DNA of 64,000 nt from Bacteroidia bacterium (GTDB lineage Bacteria; Bacteroidota; Bacteroidia; Chitinophagales; Chitinophagaceae): positions 124,001 through 188,000 of the forward strand of contig JAUIBA010000005.1 in assembly GCA_030427635.1 (NCBI GenBank), in the 5' to 3' direction. The position numbers and the translations under genes are program-made. The notes under the pieces are model-generated. The model ran no database searches. It saw only the letters and a list, made by a program, of their open reading frames with translations, and had not been told where the DNA came from. This document shows positions 27,544 through 36,319 of the stretch, in pieces. Each line of letters opens with the position of its first letter. The first letter of the stretch is position 1.

Positions 27544-28560
27544 TTACGGAGTTACATCCGGCAACTTGAAGCGCATCTTATTTGACTCATAGTACTCAAA
27601 CCCAACCGATGCCAGTGCAGTTACATTAACAAACTTTATGTGTGCTACTCTTGCAGGCACATAATCAGGATCTGATGTATCTAACTCCCATGTTACAGCA
27701 CCGGTTGAAGTGTCATATGTGATAGAAAGAATATCAATTGTGTTTCCTGATGTTTCAGATATACACTCAAAGCAGTTGATATCTATTATACTTGGTATAT
27801 ACTCAGCAAGGTTGGTATTATGTAACCCAATCCACATACTACCAGTTATAATACCATCTGTAGCTGTACTTAAAAGTGTAAGCAAAACATCACGAATTGA
27901 GTACTGTTCAGCATATGCAATTAGGTCCATACCGGTTTCTATTATCATTGCATGCTGGTTCATCTCTGCACCATCATACAAGTCAATATTAACCTTGTAC
28001 ATAGCCTCAGTGTCAGGTGTAGGCAGTCCCCAGTCAGGTATGTACAGGCGGCTCATACGCATCCCTTTTGCACCCAGTACCTGAAGCCCGTTAAGGTCAC
28101 CGTCGATCTGATCATAAAGGCGTGTCACCCAGATATTTCCCTTTTTATCAAAAAGAGCAACCTTGAATTTCCTGTGTTTATCCCTGAAACTCTGAATTGC
28201 ATGGAAGTACTGAAAGCCACCATCATCAAAAGTGAATTCATAAGATGGTTTACCCTCGTTTGTAGTGATTTTCTTCCCGTATTGCAATGTCTGAACTGTT
28301 GGGTCTTCACTCTGATTATCCATTGCTTCAAATGGTCCAATGAAATATGCCCTCAACTTTTGGTCAGGGTTTATCAATGCTGTTTCAAGCGCTGCCATGA
28401 ACTCATTTCGTAACTGCTCGTTAGTGAAATGTGCGTAATCCATAATGACTTTAAAGTCAACCGGCAACATGAATGCTCCAACAATAAGAGACGGGTTGAA
28501 TACATTCTCTACCTTTCCGGTGTTGGCAACCGTACTGTTATTAATTAATGCTATATCCAT
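27544..28560 (-). CDS. phage structural protein, probably major tail protein
   Basis: 338 aa. Position (after the connectors, before the tape measure) and a beta-rich sequence suit a tail tube subunit. Segments such as MRMSRLYIPDWGLPTPDTEAMYKVNIDLYDGAE and an N-terminal FNPSLIVGAFMLPVDF are visible. A C-terminal domain (TSTGAVTWELDTSDPDYVPA) may be Ig-like. Identity inferred from gene order. Confidence 0.55.
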   Translation of the reverse strand: MDIALINNSTVANTGKVENVFNPSLIVGAFMLPVDFKVIMDYAHFTNEQLRNEFMAALETALINPDQKLRAYFIGPFEAMDNQSEDPTVQTLQYGKKITTNEGKPSYEFTFDDGGFQYFHAIQSFRDKHRKFKVALFDKKGNIWVTRLYDQIDGDLNGLQVLGAKGMRMSRLYIPDWGLPTPDTEAMYKVNIDLYDGAEMNQHAMIIETGMDLIAYAEQYSIRDVLLTLLSTATDGIITGSMWIGLHNTNLAEYIPSIIDINCFECISETSGNTIDILSITYDTSTGAVTWELDTSDPDYVPARVAHIKFVNVTALASVGFEYYESNKMRFKLPDVTP

Positions 28561-28635
28561 TTCTTATGGCTTTTACTGTATGAAGAAATTGTTTTAAAGA
28601 GAAATTTGCACCTGCTGTGCTGCAGGTGCAAATTC

Positions 28636-29118
28636 TTAATAGTTAAAAAAGTTCTGAAGATTGAATGTAGCTGTCACAGTGCCGGTTGTATTATAGTTCA
28701 ACCGGTAGTACTGGAACTGTGCTTTGGGAATCTTCCAGGTAAATGAGTTTGTTGCAGCATTCGTAAATGTCACCACAGAGTCCGCACAGGTATTACACTG
28801 CGTAAGATCTCCTTTAAGCGGATACCACGGTCCGTTTACTGTATCATCTGCCCCGGTTAGTGTGGCATATCCTGCCAAGGTGCCGCTGTGCCTTGAAATA
28901 TTGAGCTTAAATGTCAGGTTCCAATTATACCTTGACCAAGTAGAAAAGCTACCATTATCATCATCAGCCAGCGTATCAACAGTAACTACCGTTCCTGAAT
29001 TGTTACGCATTACAACTGCTTTGTTTGATTTAGTTACAATTGGTGCCTGTGCATGTATTTCAGCGGCACAAATCATGGTTGTTGCTGCAATCAGCAGCAT
29101 TTTGATGAAGTTTTTCAT
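28636..29118 (-). CDS. exported protein within the structural cluster
   Basis: 160 aa with a clear signal peptide (MKNFIKMLLIAATTMICAAEIHAQ). The mature part is beta-rich with a CNTC pair (GDLTQCNTCADSVVTFTNAATNSFTWKIPKA). Export is unusual for a gene embedded in the head-tail operon, where virion proteins are assembled in the cytoplasm. Function unknown. Confidence 0.65.
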   Translation of the reverse strand: MKNFIKMLLIAATTMICAAEIHAQAPIVTKSNKAVVMRNNSGTVVTVDTLADDDNGSFSTWSRYNWNLTFKLNISRHSGTLAGYATLTGADDTVNGPWYPLKGDLTQCNTCADSVVTFTNAATNSFTWKIPKAQFQYYRLNYNTTGTVTATFNLQNFFNY

Positions 29119-29132
29119 TGTTTTTGTTTGAT

Positions 29133-29729
29133 TTAGTAATTGATTTTTAATGTTAAATCCTGAATCTCAATAGCATCTATCGGGTCGTTAAATACATTTG
29201 CATCCAGTCCTGATCTCCCCCAGTAATAGCGGTCCCACTTTCTGTGTGGTATCTGTTTTTTGCTGTACAATACGAAGAATGCAGATTTATCAATCTGGTT
29301 TAATAGTTCCTCGTATATTGGGTAAAGGATAGGTTTGAATGACTTCTCCAACCTGTCAGACGCTTTCAACTTTGTGCTTGTACAATATGCTATTACCATC
29401 TGAAGAGTAACGGTAGCTTTATATGACACTGGCCTGTCCGTCCACTGTTCCGGGAAGTCCGTAAACAACATCACCATAGGCCACATATCCATTTTACCGG
29501 ATGGATTCTGACTGCGTTCCTTTAATGTCTGCAGTAGTTCTACTGGGTGACCAAACTCAAACCGGATAGACTGTATTTTCGAAGCTGTAACACCAGGCTT
29601 TGATTCCTGCAAAACTGCAAGGTCTGCTGCCTGTATCCTCTCAAGCAGGGAAAGGCCGCTATTATCGGTGGCTACAGATGCCAATCCGACAAGACGCTTC
29701 ATTTCCTCTACTACTGGAATATACTTCAT
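29133..29729 (-). CDS. phage head-tail connector-region protein
   Basis: 198 aa from MKYIPVVEEMKRLVG; this ATG is 1 bp from the stop of the next-upstream gene. No domain named. Pattern includes RFEFGHPVELLQTLKERSQNP and LEKSFKPILYPIYEELL. Gene order suggests a minor tail or tail-terminator protein. Confidence 0.58.
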   Translation of the reverse strand: MKYIPVVEEMKRLVGLASVATDNSGLSLLERIQAADLAVLQESKPGVTASKIQSIRFEFGHPVELLQTLKERSQNPSGKMDMWPMVMLFTDFPEQWTDRPVSYKATVTLQMVIAYCTSTKLKASDRLEKSFKPILYPIYEELLNQIDKSAFFVLYSKKQIPHRKWDRYYWGRSGLDANVFNDPIDAIEIQDLTLKINY

Positions 29730-29730
29730 G

Positions 29731-30282
29731 TTACAGGTTGAAAATATTTGTCCTTCCGAATGGGTTTGTATGGCAATTGTTAAACTCTGGGTAATCAGCA
29801 GCATTTGCTTTTACAAACTCAAGCATCTTGTCAGTAAGTGCTGACATTTCATTATATGCCCGACTTTGCTTTTGGACCACACTTGCCGATGTACTGTTTT
29901 CAGCTTTCCCCTTCACCTCCCCAATTGTTGTAGTGAATGTGATATTATCACAGCTCCAATTGTAGTAGATGTAATTGGCTATCGGTGTGGTCTTTCTTAA
30001 CGCTCCTTCCTGTATTTCATCAGGAGTATTAATGAGGCCTGTCCAGTAATCCATATTCCCGTGACAATTTTCAAATTCGTATCCATACAACAAGCGTTCA
30101 AATCGTGCTGTTAGCGGGTCCATACTATCTGACAGTGCTTTCCATAGGGGATAACCCAGCGCTAGCCTAAGATATTCGGTCTCGTACTTCGAAATGAAAT
30201 AGTCGAGATTTCCAGAAACATCTTCGGACGTTAAGCCAGGTATGTTTATCTCCCCTATGAAATATGACTGATCGATGAGCAT
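29731..30282 (-). CDS. putative head-tail adaptor
   Basis: 183 aa, acidic, helical. YLRLALGYPLWKALSD and TTPIANYIYYNW resemble the small head-completion proteins found after capsid genes in Bacteroidota siphophages (DUF6712-like, from memory). Next but one downstream of the capsid gene. Confidence 0.55.
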   Translation of the reverse strand: MLIDQSYFIGEINIPGLTSEDVSGNLDYFISKYETEYLRLALGYPLWKALSDSMDPLTARFERLLYGYEFENCHGNMDYWTGLINTPDEIQEGALRKTTPIANYIYYNWSCDNITFTTTIGEVKGKAENSTSASVVQKQSRAYNEMSALTDKMLEFVKANAADYPEFNNCHTNPFGRTNIFNL

Positions 30283-30291
30283 TGGTAGTGC

Positions 30292-30540
30292 TTATATGTT
30301 TTCGTTGTCATCAGTGGTAGTTGCACCCGCTTTGGCGGAAACCTTGTTTTCTTTCTCGAACTCTGCCTGCTTTGATGCATCCTTGTATTTAGCAAAGCGG
30401 CTGGCTACGAGGTTACTGGCGGTGAGTGGGTGTACATTGTACTCCCGGCCAACTACCAACATCTGTTTCTTTGAATTAGAGATGCCGATTACCGTTTCTG
30501 TTTTGCGGAGGTTTACGGCTCCTCCTTTGGCTGTATTCAT
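30292..30540 (-). CDS. small capsid-adjacent protein of unknown function
   Basis: 82 aa. The core VIGISNSKKQMLVVGREYNVHPLTASNLVASRFAKY is probably a compact beta-alpha domain, followed by a low-complexity tail. 62 bp after the capsid gene; perhaps a head decoration or connector factor. Confidence 0.55.
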   Translation of the reverse strand: MNTAKGGAVNLRKTETVIGISNSKKQMLVVGREYNVHPLTASNLVASRFAKYKDASKQAEFEKENKVSAKAGATTTDDNENI

Positions 30541-30602
30541 TATCTAACTGATTAAATGGTGTATAATTTGGTTCTACTTGCCTTTGGCTGTATGCGGTAA
30601 GC

Positions 30603-32018
30603 CTAAATCGCGGGAGCTTCCAGCGCAGCCTTAATGACGTCAAGGTCATCATATACAAATGCCGGTGTCTCCACATCCTTTATGAAGTGCATCAGGCGGG
30701 CCTCCACCAGAAATGTCACCCGGTTGTGGGAGAAGTCATCATCATTGTAGCCGACGCGCACGTTGATGTCCATCAATACACGTACGTGTGATTTCTTCAT
30801 ATCTCCAATCAGGATCTTGCCGGCTTCCACCTGGTTCTTTGCAATTACCGGCAGGCCATCGATATTCAGAGCGTTTCTGTCAGCAGAAGGCGGGATGATG
30901 TAGTTGCCGTTGGCGTCCTTGATAGTCCGCAGCTTGAAGCGGGTAGTTGGATGTACGATGGCTGCAGTGGGCATGAAGTTGAGTGTCTCCAGCATCGTAT
31001 TTACAGCCAGTACAGCATCGTATTCATTAGCTTTCTCTGTAGTATTGTCAAGTGCCGGCAGCGCATATGCACTGGCGTATTCAATGATGCCCTTAAGGTT
31101 ATTTCCCAGCCCATCACCTGACAAGAGCTGATCATCAATCTTCAGACGCAGGTTGTCCACACCTTCGCTTCGTATCTCGCTATCAATGAACGGCACGTCA
31201 GAGAGCATTTCTTCGTTCACATTGAAACGTGTGGCCACCTTCTTCACTGACTGGGTTTCTCCTACTATCTCAAAGTCTGAAAGTGGCTTCAGATCGCCTT
31301 CCGCTATGAATGCTGTACCATCTTCCCTGTTTACCTTATTGTACCAGATAACAGTCGGTGTTGATATACTGCCAGTGTCTACAAGGTCAATCAGGAAGGG
31401 CTGATTACGAGGTGCCTCGTTAAGTCCGGACATTACTGTTGTACCCGGCAGTGTGGGAGCTTGGGTGTTGGTAATATTACCTGTGCCCATTATGGCAGCT
31501 GCCTTGAAACTGAGTGTTACATGAGCCTTCTGGTTTCCCTTGATGGCAACGATCTCATCCTTCTTTTCAGTGTATGCTTTCATAAAGGCAGCATGGAAAG
31601 GCAGCACATCGATAGCGGCAAAGCCATTGTCCTTCATCTTTTCAATGAGCTCAGCATGCTTTTTAACAGTTTCCAACGTGTCTGCAAAATCCTGCTGTTG
31701 CTCTTCAGACAACATTGCTTTCTCATGCTTTTTGCGGAATTCCTCAATCGCATCGTCAACAGCCTTTTTGTCAACGTTATCTTTGGCCCACTCTTTGAGT
31801 ACAACGTCCATTGCCTCGACGAACTTCTGGCTCTTCTCGTCGATGGCGTCCCACGAGTTGTTTTTTTTGAATGTAGCAACAAGGCCAACGAAGGCAAGTC
31901 CCACCTTCGCTGAGTGTGTTTTCTTCATGGTTACAGCTACGCCCAATGTGCCAAAGAGCGCCAGCCCGAGAATAAGCGCCTTAGTGTTTTCTCTGATCTT
32001 CAGAATGTACTTTTTCAT
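30603..32018 (-). CDS. major capsid protein, HK97 fold
   Basis: 471 aa. Residues about 51-150 are a charged coiled-coil delta/scaffold region (AVDDAIEEFRKKHEKAMLSEEQQQDF), to be cleaved by the adjacent protease. The HK97-type core follows from about 185 (P-loop, E-loop; VKKVATRFNVNEEMLSDVPFIDSEI; SGDGLGNNLKGIIEYA). The N-terminus is unusual: hydrophobic segments at about 15-31 and 38-50 (ALILGLALFGTLGVAVTM, VGLAFVGLVATF), suggesting membrane contact before processing. Confidence 0.9.
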   Translation of the reverse strand: MKKYILKIRENTKALILGLALFGTLGVAVTMKKTHSAKVGLAFVGLVATFKKNNSWDAIDEKSQKFVEAMDVVLKEWAKDNVDKKAVDDAIEEFRKKHEKAMLSEEQQQDFADTLETVKKHAELIEKMKDNGFAAIDVLPFHAAFMKAYTEKKDEIVAIKGNQKAHVTLSFKAAAIMGTGNITNTQAPTLPGTTVMSGLNEAPRNQPFLIDLVDTGSISTPTVIWYNKVNREDGTAFIAEGDLKPLSDFEIVGETQSVKKVATRFNVNEEMLSDVPFIDSEIRSEGVDNLRLKIDDQLLSGDGLGNNLKGIIEYASAYALPALDNTTEKANEYDAVLAVNTMLETLNFMPTAAIVHPTTRFKLRTIKDANGNYIIPPSADRNALNIDGLPVIAKNQVEAGKILIGDMKKSHVRVLMDINVRVGYNDDDFSHNRVTFLVEARLMHFIKDVETPAFVYDDLDVIKAALEAPAI

Positions 32019-32020
32019 AT

Positions 32021-32767
32021 TTAATTTGTTGTTTTGGAAAGTCCTTTTGTTAACATTTCAAAATTGAATCCCTTCGTTGGCGGCTCGCTTTCGTTTTTGG
32101 GTGGCATTACCGGCCCTGACTCTGCAAGTGCTATATGTTGGGTAATCAGCTTCTTTATTTCGAGTTGCTTTTCATACTGGAGCCCCTTCAGTGCCTTTTC
32201 CGTATCACGTAACAGCTTATTCTTTTCACTTTCGATATCCACACTCTTCATTCCCTCAAAGCCTGTTTCCTCATTGCACCCCAATGACACAACAGAAATC
32301 TCAAACAGGTTAATTTCTTTCACTACGAAGCAATCGTTATCACTATCCCACTCGCAGCTTGACCACACATATTGGTACCCAATACTGAACTGATTGAGCG
32401 TTCCGGATTTCAACTGTTCAAGACATATATCTCCCTGCGGTATCTTATCGATTATTGCTTCGAAATACAGTCCCTTCTCATCCTCTACCAGCTTCGTGAT
32501 GCGCCCCAACGGATTGGTCATATCGTGCATCCATAGATATATTATCTTCCGATTGGTTGAACTTTCCGGGCCACGCTCTTGTATTGACTTGGAGCAACAG
32601 CCTTTTATCAACATATCTCTGGCGCTATCAACATTTCCCCACACAGCAGCATAACCGCTTATAGTGCGGCTATCAGCATTGACCTTCATCTCATTCGCCT
32701 CAATAGCTTTGAAATGTATGGGGCGACTACTGTCCTTTTTGGGTATCTGTTTGGCTATTACTGTCAT
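32021..32767 (-). CDS. HK97-family prohead protease
   Basis: 248 aa. The S78-type protease core shows His81 in YLWMHD and Ser128 in NQFSIGYQY; ISGYAAVWGNVDSARDMLIKG is the typical N-terminal strand. It processes the capsid delta domain. It overlaps the portal gene by 41 nt and is 2 bp before the capsid gene in transcription order. Confidence 0.92.
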   Translation of the reverse strand: MTVIAKQIPKKDSSRPIHFKAIEANEMKVNADSRTISGYAAVWGNVDSARDMLIKGCCSKSIQERGPESSTNRKIIYLWMHDMTNPLGRITKLVEDEKGLYFEAIIDKIPQGDICLEQLKSGTLNQFSIGYQYVWSSCEWDSDNDCFVVKEINLFEISVVSLGCNEETGFEGMKSVDIESEKNKLLRDTEKALKGLQYEKQLEIKKLITQHIALAESGPVMPPKNESEPPTKGFNFEMLTKGLSKTTN

Positions 32768-34139
32768 TACTACCTTTTTTTGAGAGGTTTATGATTGTGC
32801 TTACTAACTGCAGCTGGGCTTCGTCCATATCAAAGACAAGCCTGTCATATATTGCATTGGTAACTTTTTCGTAGCCGCATACTACCCGCCAGTCATTGAG
32901 TGTTATTATACCCATCAGGAAGCGCACACGACATGTTTCATTGTTCTTCCAGTCAACATCTGACTTCTCCTTTTTGTTCTCCTGCAGTACATCTACGTCC
33001 TCAAATGACGGGAACAGATACAATCCGCTTTCTGAAAGCCTGAGATGGTTGTTAAGTGACATTGCTATACTGGCTGCTTCAGGAATGACCACGTTACTGT
33101 ATAATGTTTTCTCGTCCTGATTAGCATTTTCATATGTCGCACCTTCCTTGCGTGGCATTAATGTTCTGGGAACATTGAGGACAGCGAATATTGCTGCTGC
33201 ATCCACTTCAGTTTCAGCAAAAGGGTCCAGGTCTTTGATAGACATTGCAACGTTGATGTAATCAATTGGAAGGTTAGTAATGGCTACCGGGCTTCTATTC
33301 CCGGTCAATCCATACGTTTTGCCGTAATCATCTAGTAGCTGCTCACGTTCCTTTGTAGTTAGTGCTTTCATGCCATCTGCGTCCTGTTTCCGGCTAACTA
33401 TAAACCCGAGAGCACCTCGTTTTGTATATATGACATTTCGAGCTTCATAAACAGCCAGAAGATTACATATTGCTTTCTGTGCTGACAACAAAGGGCTTTT
33501 GCCATGTAGCTTAAGGTCATTGGCGTACAAACTGGCATGCTTTGTATATATAACCTTATCTGGAGATATAGCCACTGTCTGTGAACCCATGGATACATCA
33601 TAACTCTGTATAAGGTCGCTGATAGAGGTCGCTGTAAGTATCTTGAATTGCGCCTGCGGCCTGATATAGACTGTATCTGCAGGCAAATTGAGCATTGTAG
33701 ATACATTCTTATAGTTGAATGATAATGTACCGGGTATATTCATGTACAGGTAGTTTTTGCCTGTTACCTTTTTCAGTGCCACCCATTCATATATAAGCTC
33801 CTGAAAGTTTTGCAACGGATTGGGTTCAGACAGCAGCCGGTTAAGATTCTTGTTGTCATAAACCACTTCATCATTACTTATTTTCCTCACTTGCCACTTT
33901 GCCTGTGCTACTCTGAATGCGATATGATGTACAGGTGCAAATACCTCTGGCATTGTGTGGTAGATGTTTATTAGGCTACTGTCTGAATACTGCCCCCATA
34001 CTGCATTCATAAACCGTCCTAGTTCATTATTGGACAAGTTGAAGAAATAGTTACCATGAGGTGTTGACAAGTCTACATCTACATTCTTTCTCGCGAAAAC
34101 AGGAAGACCAGCCATTATATGTGATAATGCCGAACTCAT
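32727..34139 (-). CDS. phage portal protein (HK97 type)
   Basis: 470 aa. Visible features: AYEARNVIYTKRGALGFIVSRKQDADG, LNRLLSEPNPLQNFQELIYEWV, and the clip/stem region MSIKDLDPFAETEVDAAAIFAVLNVPRTLMP. Gene order terminase-portal-protease-capsid supports this. The start overlaps the preceding small gene by 4 nt. Confidence 0.9.
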   Translation of the reverse strand: MSSALSHIMAGLPVFARKNVDVDLSTPHGNYFFNLSNNELGRFMNAVWGQYSDSSLINIYHTMPEVFAPVHHIAFRVAQAKWQVRKISNDEVVYDNKNLNRLLSEPNPLQNFQELIYEWVALKKVTGKNYLYMNIPGTLSFNYKNVSTMLNLPADTVYIRPQAQFKILTATSISDLIQSYDVSMGSQTVAISPDKVIYTKHASLYANDLKLHGKSPLLSAQKAICNLLAVYEARNVIYTKRGALGFIVSRKQDADGMKALTTKEREQLLDDYGKTYGLTGNRSPVAITNLPIDYINVAMSIKDLDPFAETEVDAAAIFAVLNVPRTLMPRKEGATYENANQDEKTLYSNVVIPEAASIAMSLNNHLRLSESGLYLFPSFEDVDVLQENKKEKSDVDWKNNETCRVRFLMGIITLNDWRVVCGYEKVTNAIYDRLVFDMDEAQLQLVSTIINLSKKGSNDSNSQTDTQKGQ

Positions 34140-34342
34140 TTGATGTCTTCGGCCTCCTGTACCGTTTCATCCGGGCGTGAAAAGTTGTGTATAAGCAGCA
34201 TGTATGCTGCCGCAGCCTCCTTGTCATCTAAATTTGACCAGCGAACGTGAGCATCCAACAGCTCCTGCATAAGTTGCTTACGCAGACTACCTGTTTTTGC
34301 CTTCTTTTTCTTGATGCTTATTGTAAATGGCCCGATGTTCAT
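34136..34342 (-). CDS. small phage protein, first gene of the head operon
   Basis: 68 aa: basic N-terminus (FTISIKKKKAKTGSLRK), then a helix (LMQELLDAHVRWSNLDDKEAAAAYMLLIH). Its stop overlaps the portal start by 4 nt. It lies directly behind the promoter at 34350-34395, with a predicted leader of only about 4 nt. Confidence 0.62.
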   Translation of the reverse strand: MNIGPFTISIKKKKAKTGSLRKQLMQELLDAHVRWSNLDDKEAAAAYMLLIHNFSRPDETVQEAEDIK

Positions 34343-34349
34343 TACAGAA

Positions 34350-34395
34350 CAAAAGTCCTCCTACACACATGTGTGGGCAAATAGTTATACTTTAC
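34350..34395 (-). promoter_or_regulatory. late promoter of the head operon
   Basis: Motif GTTATACTTTAC at 34384-34395 and minus-strand GACTTTTG at 34350-34357, 26 bp apart. A TTTG -33 box (34378-34381) stands 20 bp from the -7 box, so both a host-type and a phage element are present. Confidence 0.72.
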
Positions 34396-34400
34396 CGACT

Positions 34401-35948
34401 TTATGAATTCACAACTACCTGCCACAAATGCGCAAAGTTTGTCCGGAAGTATTTTGCCAACCCAGCACTTGAGTCAGGAGCGTCATCATGAGCATTCTTA
34501 TTTGTACCGCTCTGGTCTTGCCTGTATGATGTTAGCTCTTCTATAAAACGTCTGTACTCAGGTAATTCAAGGCAATCCTCCCGGAAAACAAAATGATTCC
34601 TGATAAATGCAGCAGCCTCCAATATGCGTGTATGTTTGTTGGTTGTATTGTTTACAGCATCAACCTCACAGTCGCTTCCATCTTCCTCAATTGCCCTTTT
34701 GATATTGGTCCTGAATAGTCGCCAGCCGCTGTTACTTTCAATTACTGCTGAGTTACAAGCATGCTGCTTTAGGAACTCCACACATCTTGGCTCATTAACA
34801 TCAGTCCCTTTGGTATTAAAGATAATATCTGCCACATATATCTTATTGCCAATTAGATACCCAACGATGGCACACAAACTGTCACCCCCTTTATCTGCAG
34901 GGTCAATATGCGTGTGCCGGTACTCTGACAGCTTCTCAACAAGTATTTCTTTAGGATTGTAGTACTTAAGATCAGAGTCCGGGAATAATAGACCTTCTCG
35001 CGGCTTGGGGTTCTGCTGATACTGTCGCTGAAAGGCTATGCGTACCTCCTCGTCTGCATTGTCTCGCATCTTCTTGAGGTCCTCTACTGTATGCATAGAG
35101 GGGTCAAGTGCTTCCAGTTCTCCGGCATCATTAACCCCCAGCGCTGGCAGCACAAGCTCTTCCCACTCTCCACCTTCCGAAGCGAGCCCCTCAGTCGCTT
35201 TCAGGTACCCTATCAGGTCCATCGGGTGAAGTCGCTGCATGATGACAATTACTGGAGTATCCCGGCTGTTCAGTCGGCTCTTAATGGTAGAGTTCCAGCG
35301 CCGGTTTACACGCATCCGCTTGATATCCGCATCCGCATCGTCTGGCTTGATGGCATCGTCAATGATCAGTGCTCCGCCAAACTTCCGCTTCTGCCCTATT
35401 GTTATAAGCAACTCATCGAGCCATTCTTCTATTTCGTCAGTCTCATCAGTCCTTGTACCAGCACCAAAACCAGTCACCTGCCCTGCTGCACCGGTTGCAT
35501 ACACTCCTCCGCCGGCCGTGGTATACCATTTCTTTTTACTGTCGGTGGACTTCTTTATACGCACATCAGGAAACAGACGGCGATATTCAGGTGACTGTAC
35601 AATATCTTTTGTTCCCTCGCTATTGTCGAAAGCCAATGCATCACTGGCAGATAGATGTATGAACTTCGCAGCTGGGTTCAGCGATAGCCCATGAGCAATA
35701 AAGTTCTTTACTGCCAGCTCTGTCTTTCCATATCGGGGAGGGATACTTATAAGCAGCCGGCGGCATTTACCCGACAGGACACGCTCCAGCGCCCTGGCTA
35801 TCTGCTTGTGATGCTTACGAACAACAAACTTCCTGTTGTGCAGATTTTTGTAAAAGTATCTCGTGGAGAACTCCAATGACCTGAGACACTTAACAGTCGC
35901 CAGCTTCTGTTTCTTAATTGCCCGTATTTCTTCCTTTGTAACAGACAC
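34401..35948 (-). CDS. terL: terminase large subunit
   Basis: 515 aa. The ATPase domain has Walker A PPRYGKTE (70-77) and Walker B GGALIIDD (Asp197-Asp198). The C-terminal nuclease includes HIDPADKGGD, VIESNSGW and HDDAPDSSAGL, whose Asp residues match RNase-H-like terminase nucleases. It packages DNA through the portal. The gene is complete; starts 2 bp after the zinc protein gene. Confidence 0.95.
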   Translation of the reverse strand: MSVTKEEIRAIKKQKLATVKCLRSLEFSTRYFYKNLHNRKFVVRKHHKQIARALERVLSGKCRRLLISIPPRYGKTELAVKNFIAHGLSLNPAAKFIHLSASDALAFDNSEGTKDIVQSPEYRRLFPDVRIKKSTDSKKKWYTTAGGGVYATGAAGQVTGFGAGTRTDETDEIEEWLDELLITIGQKRKFGGALIIDDAIKPDDADADIKRMRVNRRWNSTIKSRLNSRDTPVIVIMQRLHPMDLIGYLKATEGLASEGGEWEELVLPALGVNDAGELEALDPSMHTVEDLKKMRDNADEEVRIAFQRQYQQNPKPREGLLFPDSDLKYYNPKEILVEKLSEYRHTHIDPADKGGDSLCAIVGYLIGNKIYVADIIFNTKGTDVNEPRCVEFLKQHACNSAVIESNSGWRLFRTNIKRAIEEDGSDCEVDAVNNTTNKHTRILEAAAFIRNHFVFREDCLELPEYRRFIEELTSYRQDQSGTNKNAHDDAPDSSAGLAKYFRTNFAHLWQVVVNS

Positions 35949-35950
35949 AC

Positions 35951-36253
35951 TTACGGCTCGATTTCAGTGAATGATATTATTGGACCACGGTCCGGGCTCC
36001 ATTGATTTTGTGTTTTACCCTCTCCATTACATAGAGGACATACATTGCTACCGTTATCCAGCCTACCTATTCCGAGACATTGAGTGCATGTATACCATCC
36101 ATCCATTTCAGTGGTCTTGGCATCTTTGATAGCATTTAGTCCAGATACAGCTGTCTGATCCTCTGAATAGGTAATAAGTGCGTCCTCAATCTGCGCCATG
36201 CTCAATGAACGATATGACACCTTTTTCTGCTCTGCTACTTTTATTGTTGCCAT
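35951..36253 (-). CDS. small zinc-ribbon protein ahead of terminase
   Basis: 100 aa from MATIKVAEQKKV. The C-terminal half has YTCTQCLGIGR and VCPLCNGEGK, a DnaJ-like four-Cys knuckle. The ATG at 36253 is preferred to 36283, because the promoter -7 box lies at 36258-36265 between them. The predicted transcript starts at the ATG itself. Confidence 0.7.
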   Translation of the reverse strand: MATIKVAEQKKVSYRSLSMAQIEDALITYSEDQTAVSGLNAIKDAKTTEMDGWYTCTQCLGIGRLDNGSNVCPLCNGEGKTQNQWSPDRGPIISFTEIEP

Positions 36254-36257
36254 AAAA

Positions 36258-36303
36258 CAAAAGTACCCCAAGCCATATGGCACAGAAAATTGTTATACTT
36301 TAC
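36258..36303 (-). promoter_or_regulatory. late promoter of the terL operon, predicted leaderless
   Basis: Motif GTTATACTTTAC at 36292-36303, 26 bp, minus-strand TACTTTTG at 36258-36265. The expected start (4-5 nt past the box) is the A of the ATG at 36253. Confidence 0.75.
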
Positions 36304-36319
36304 CTTTATTATTCATTTT

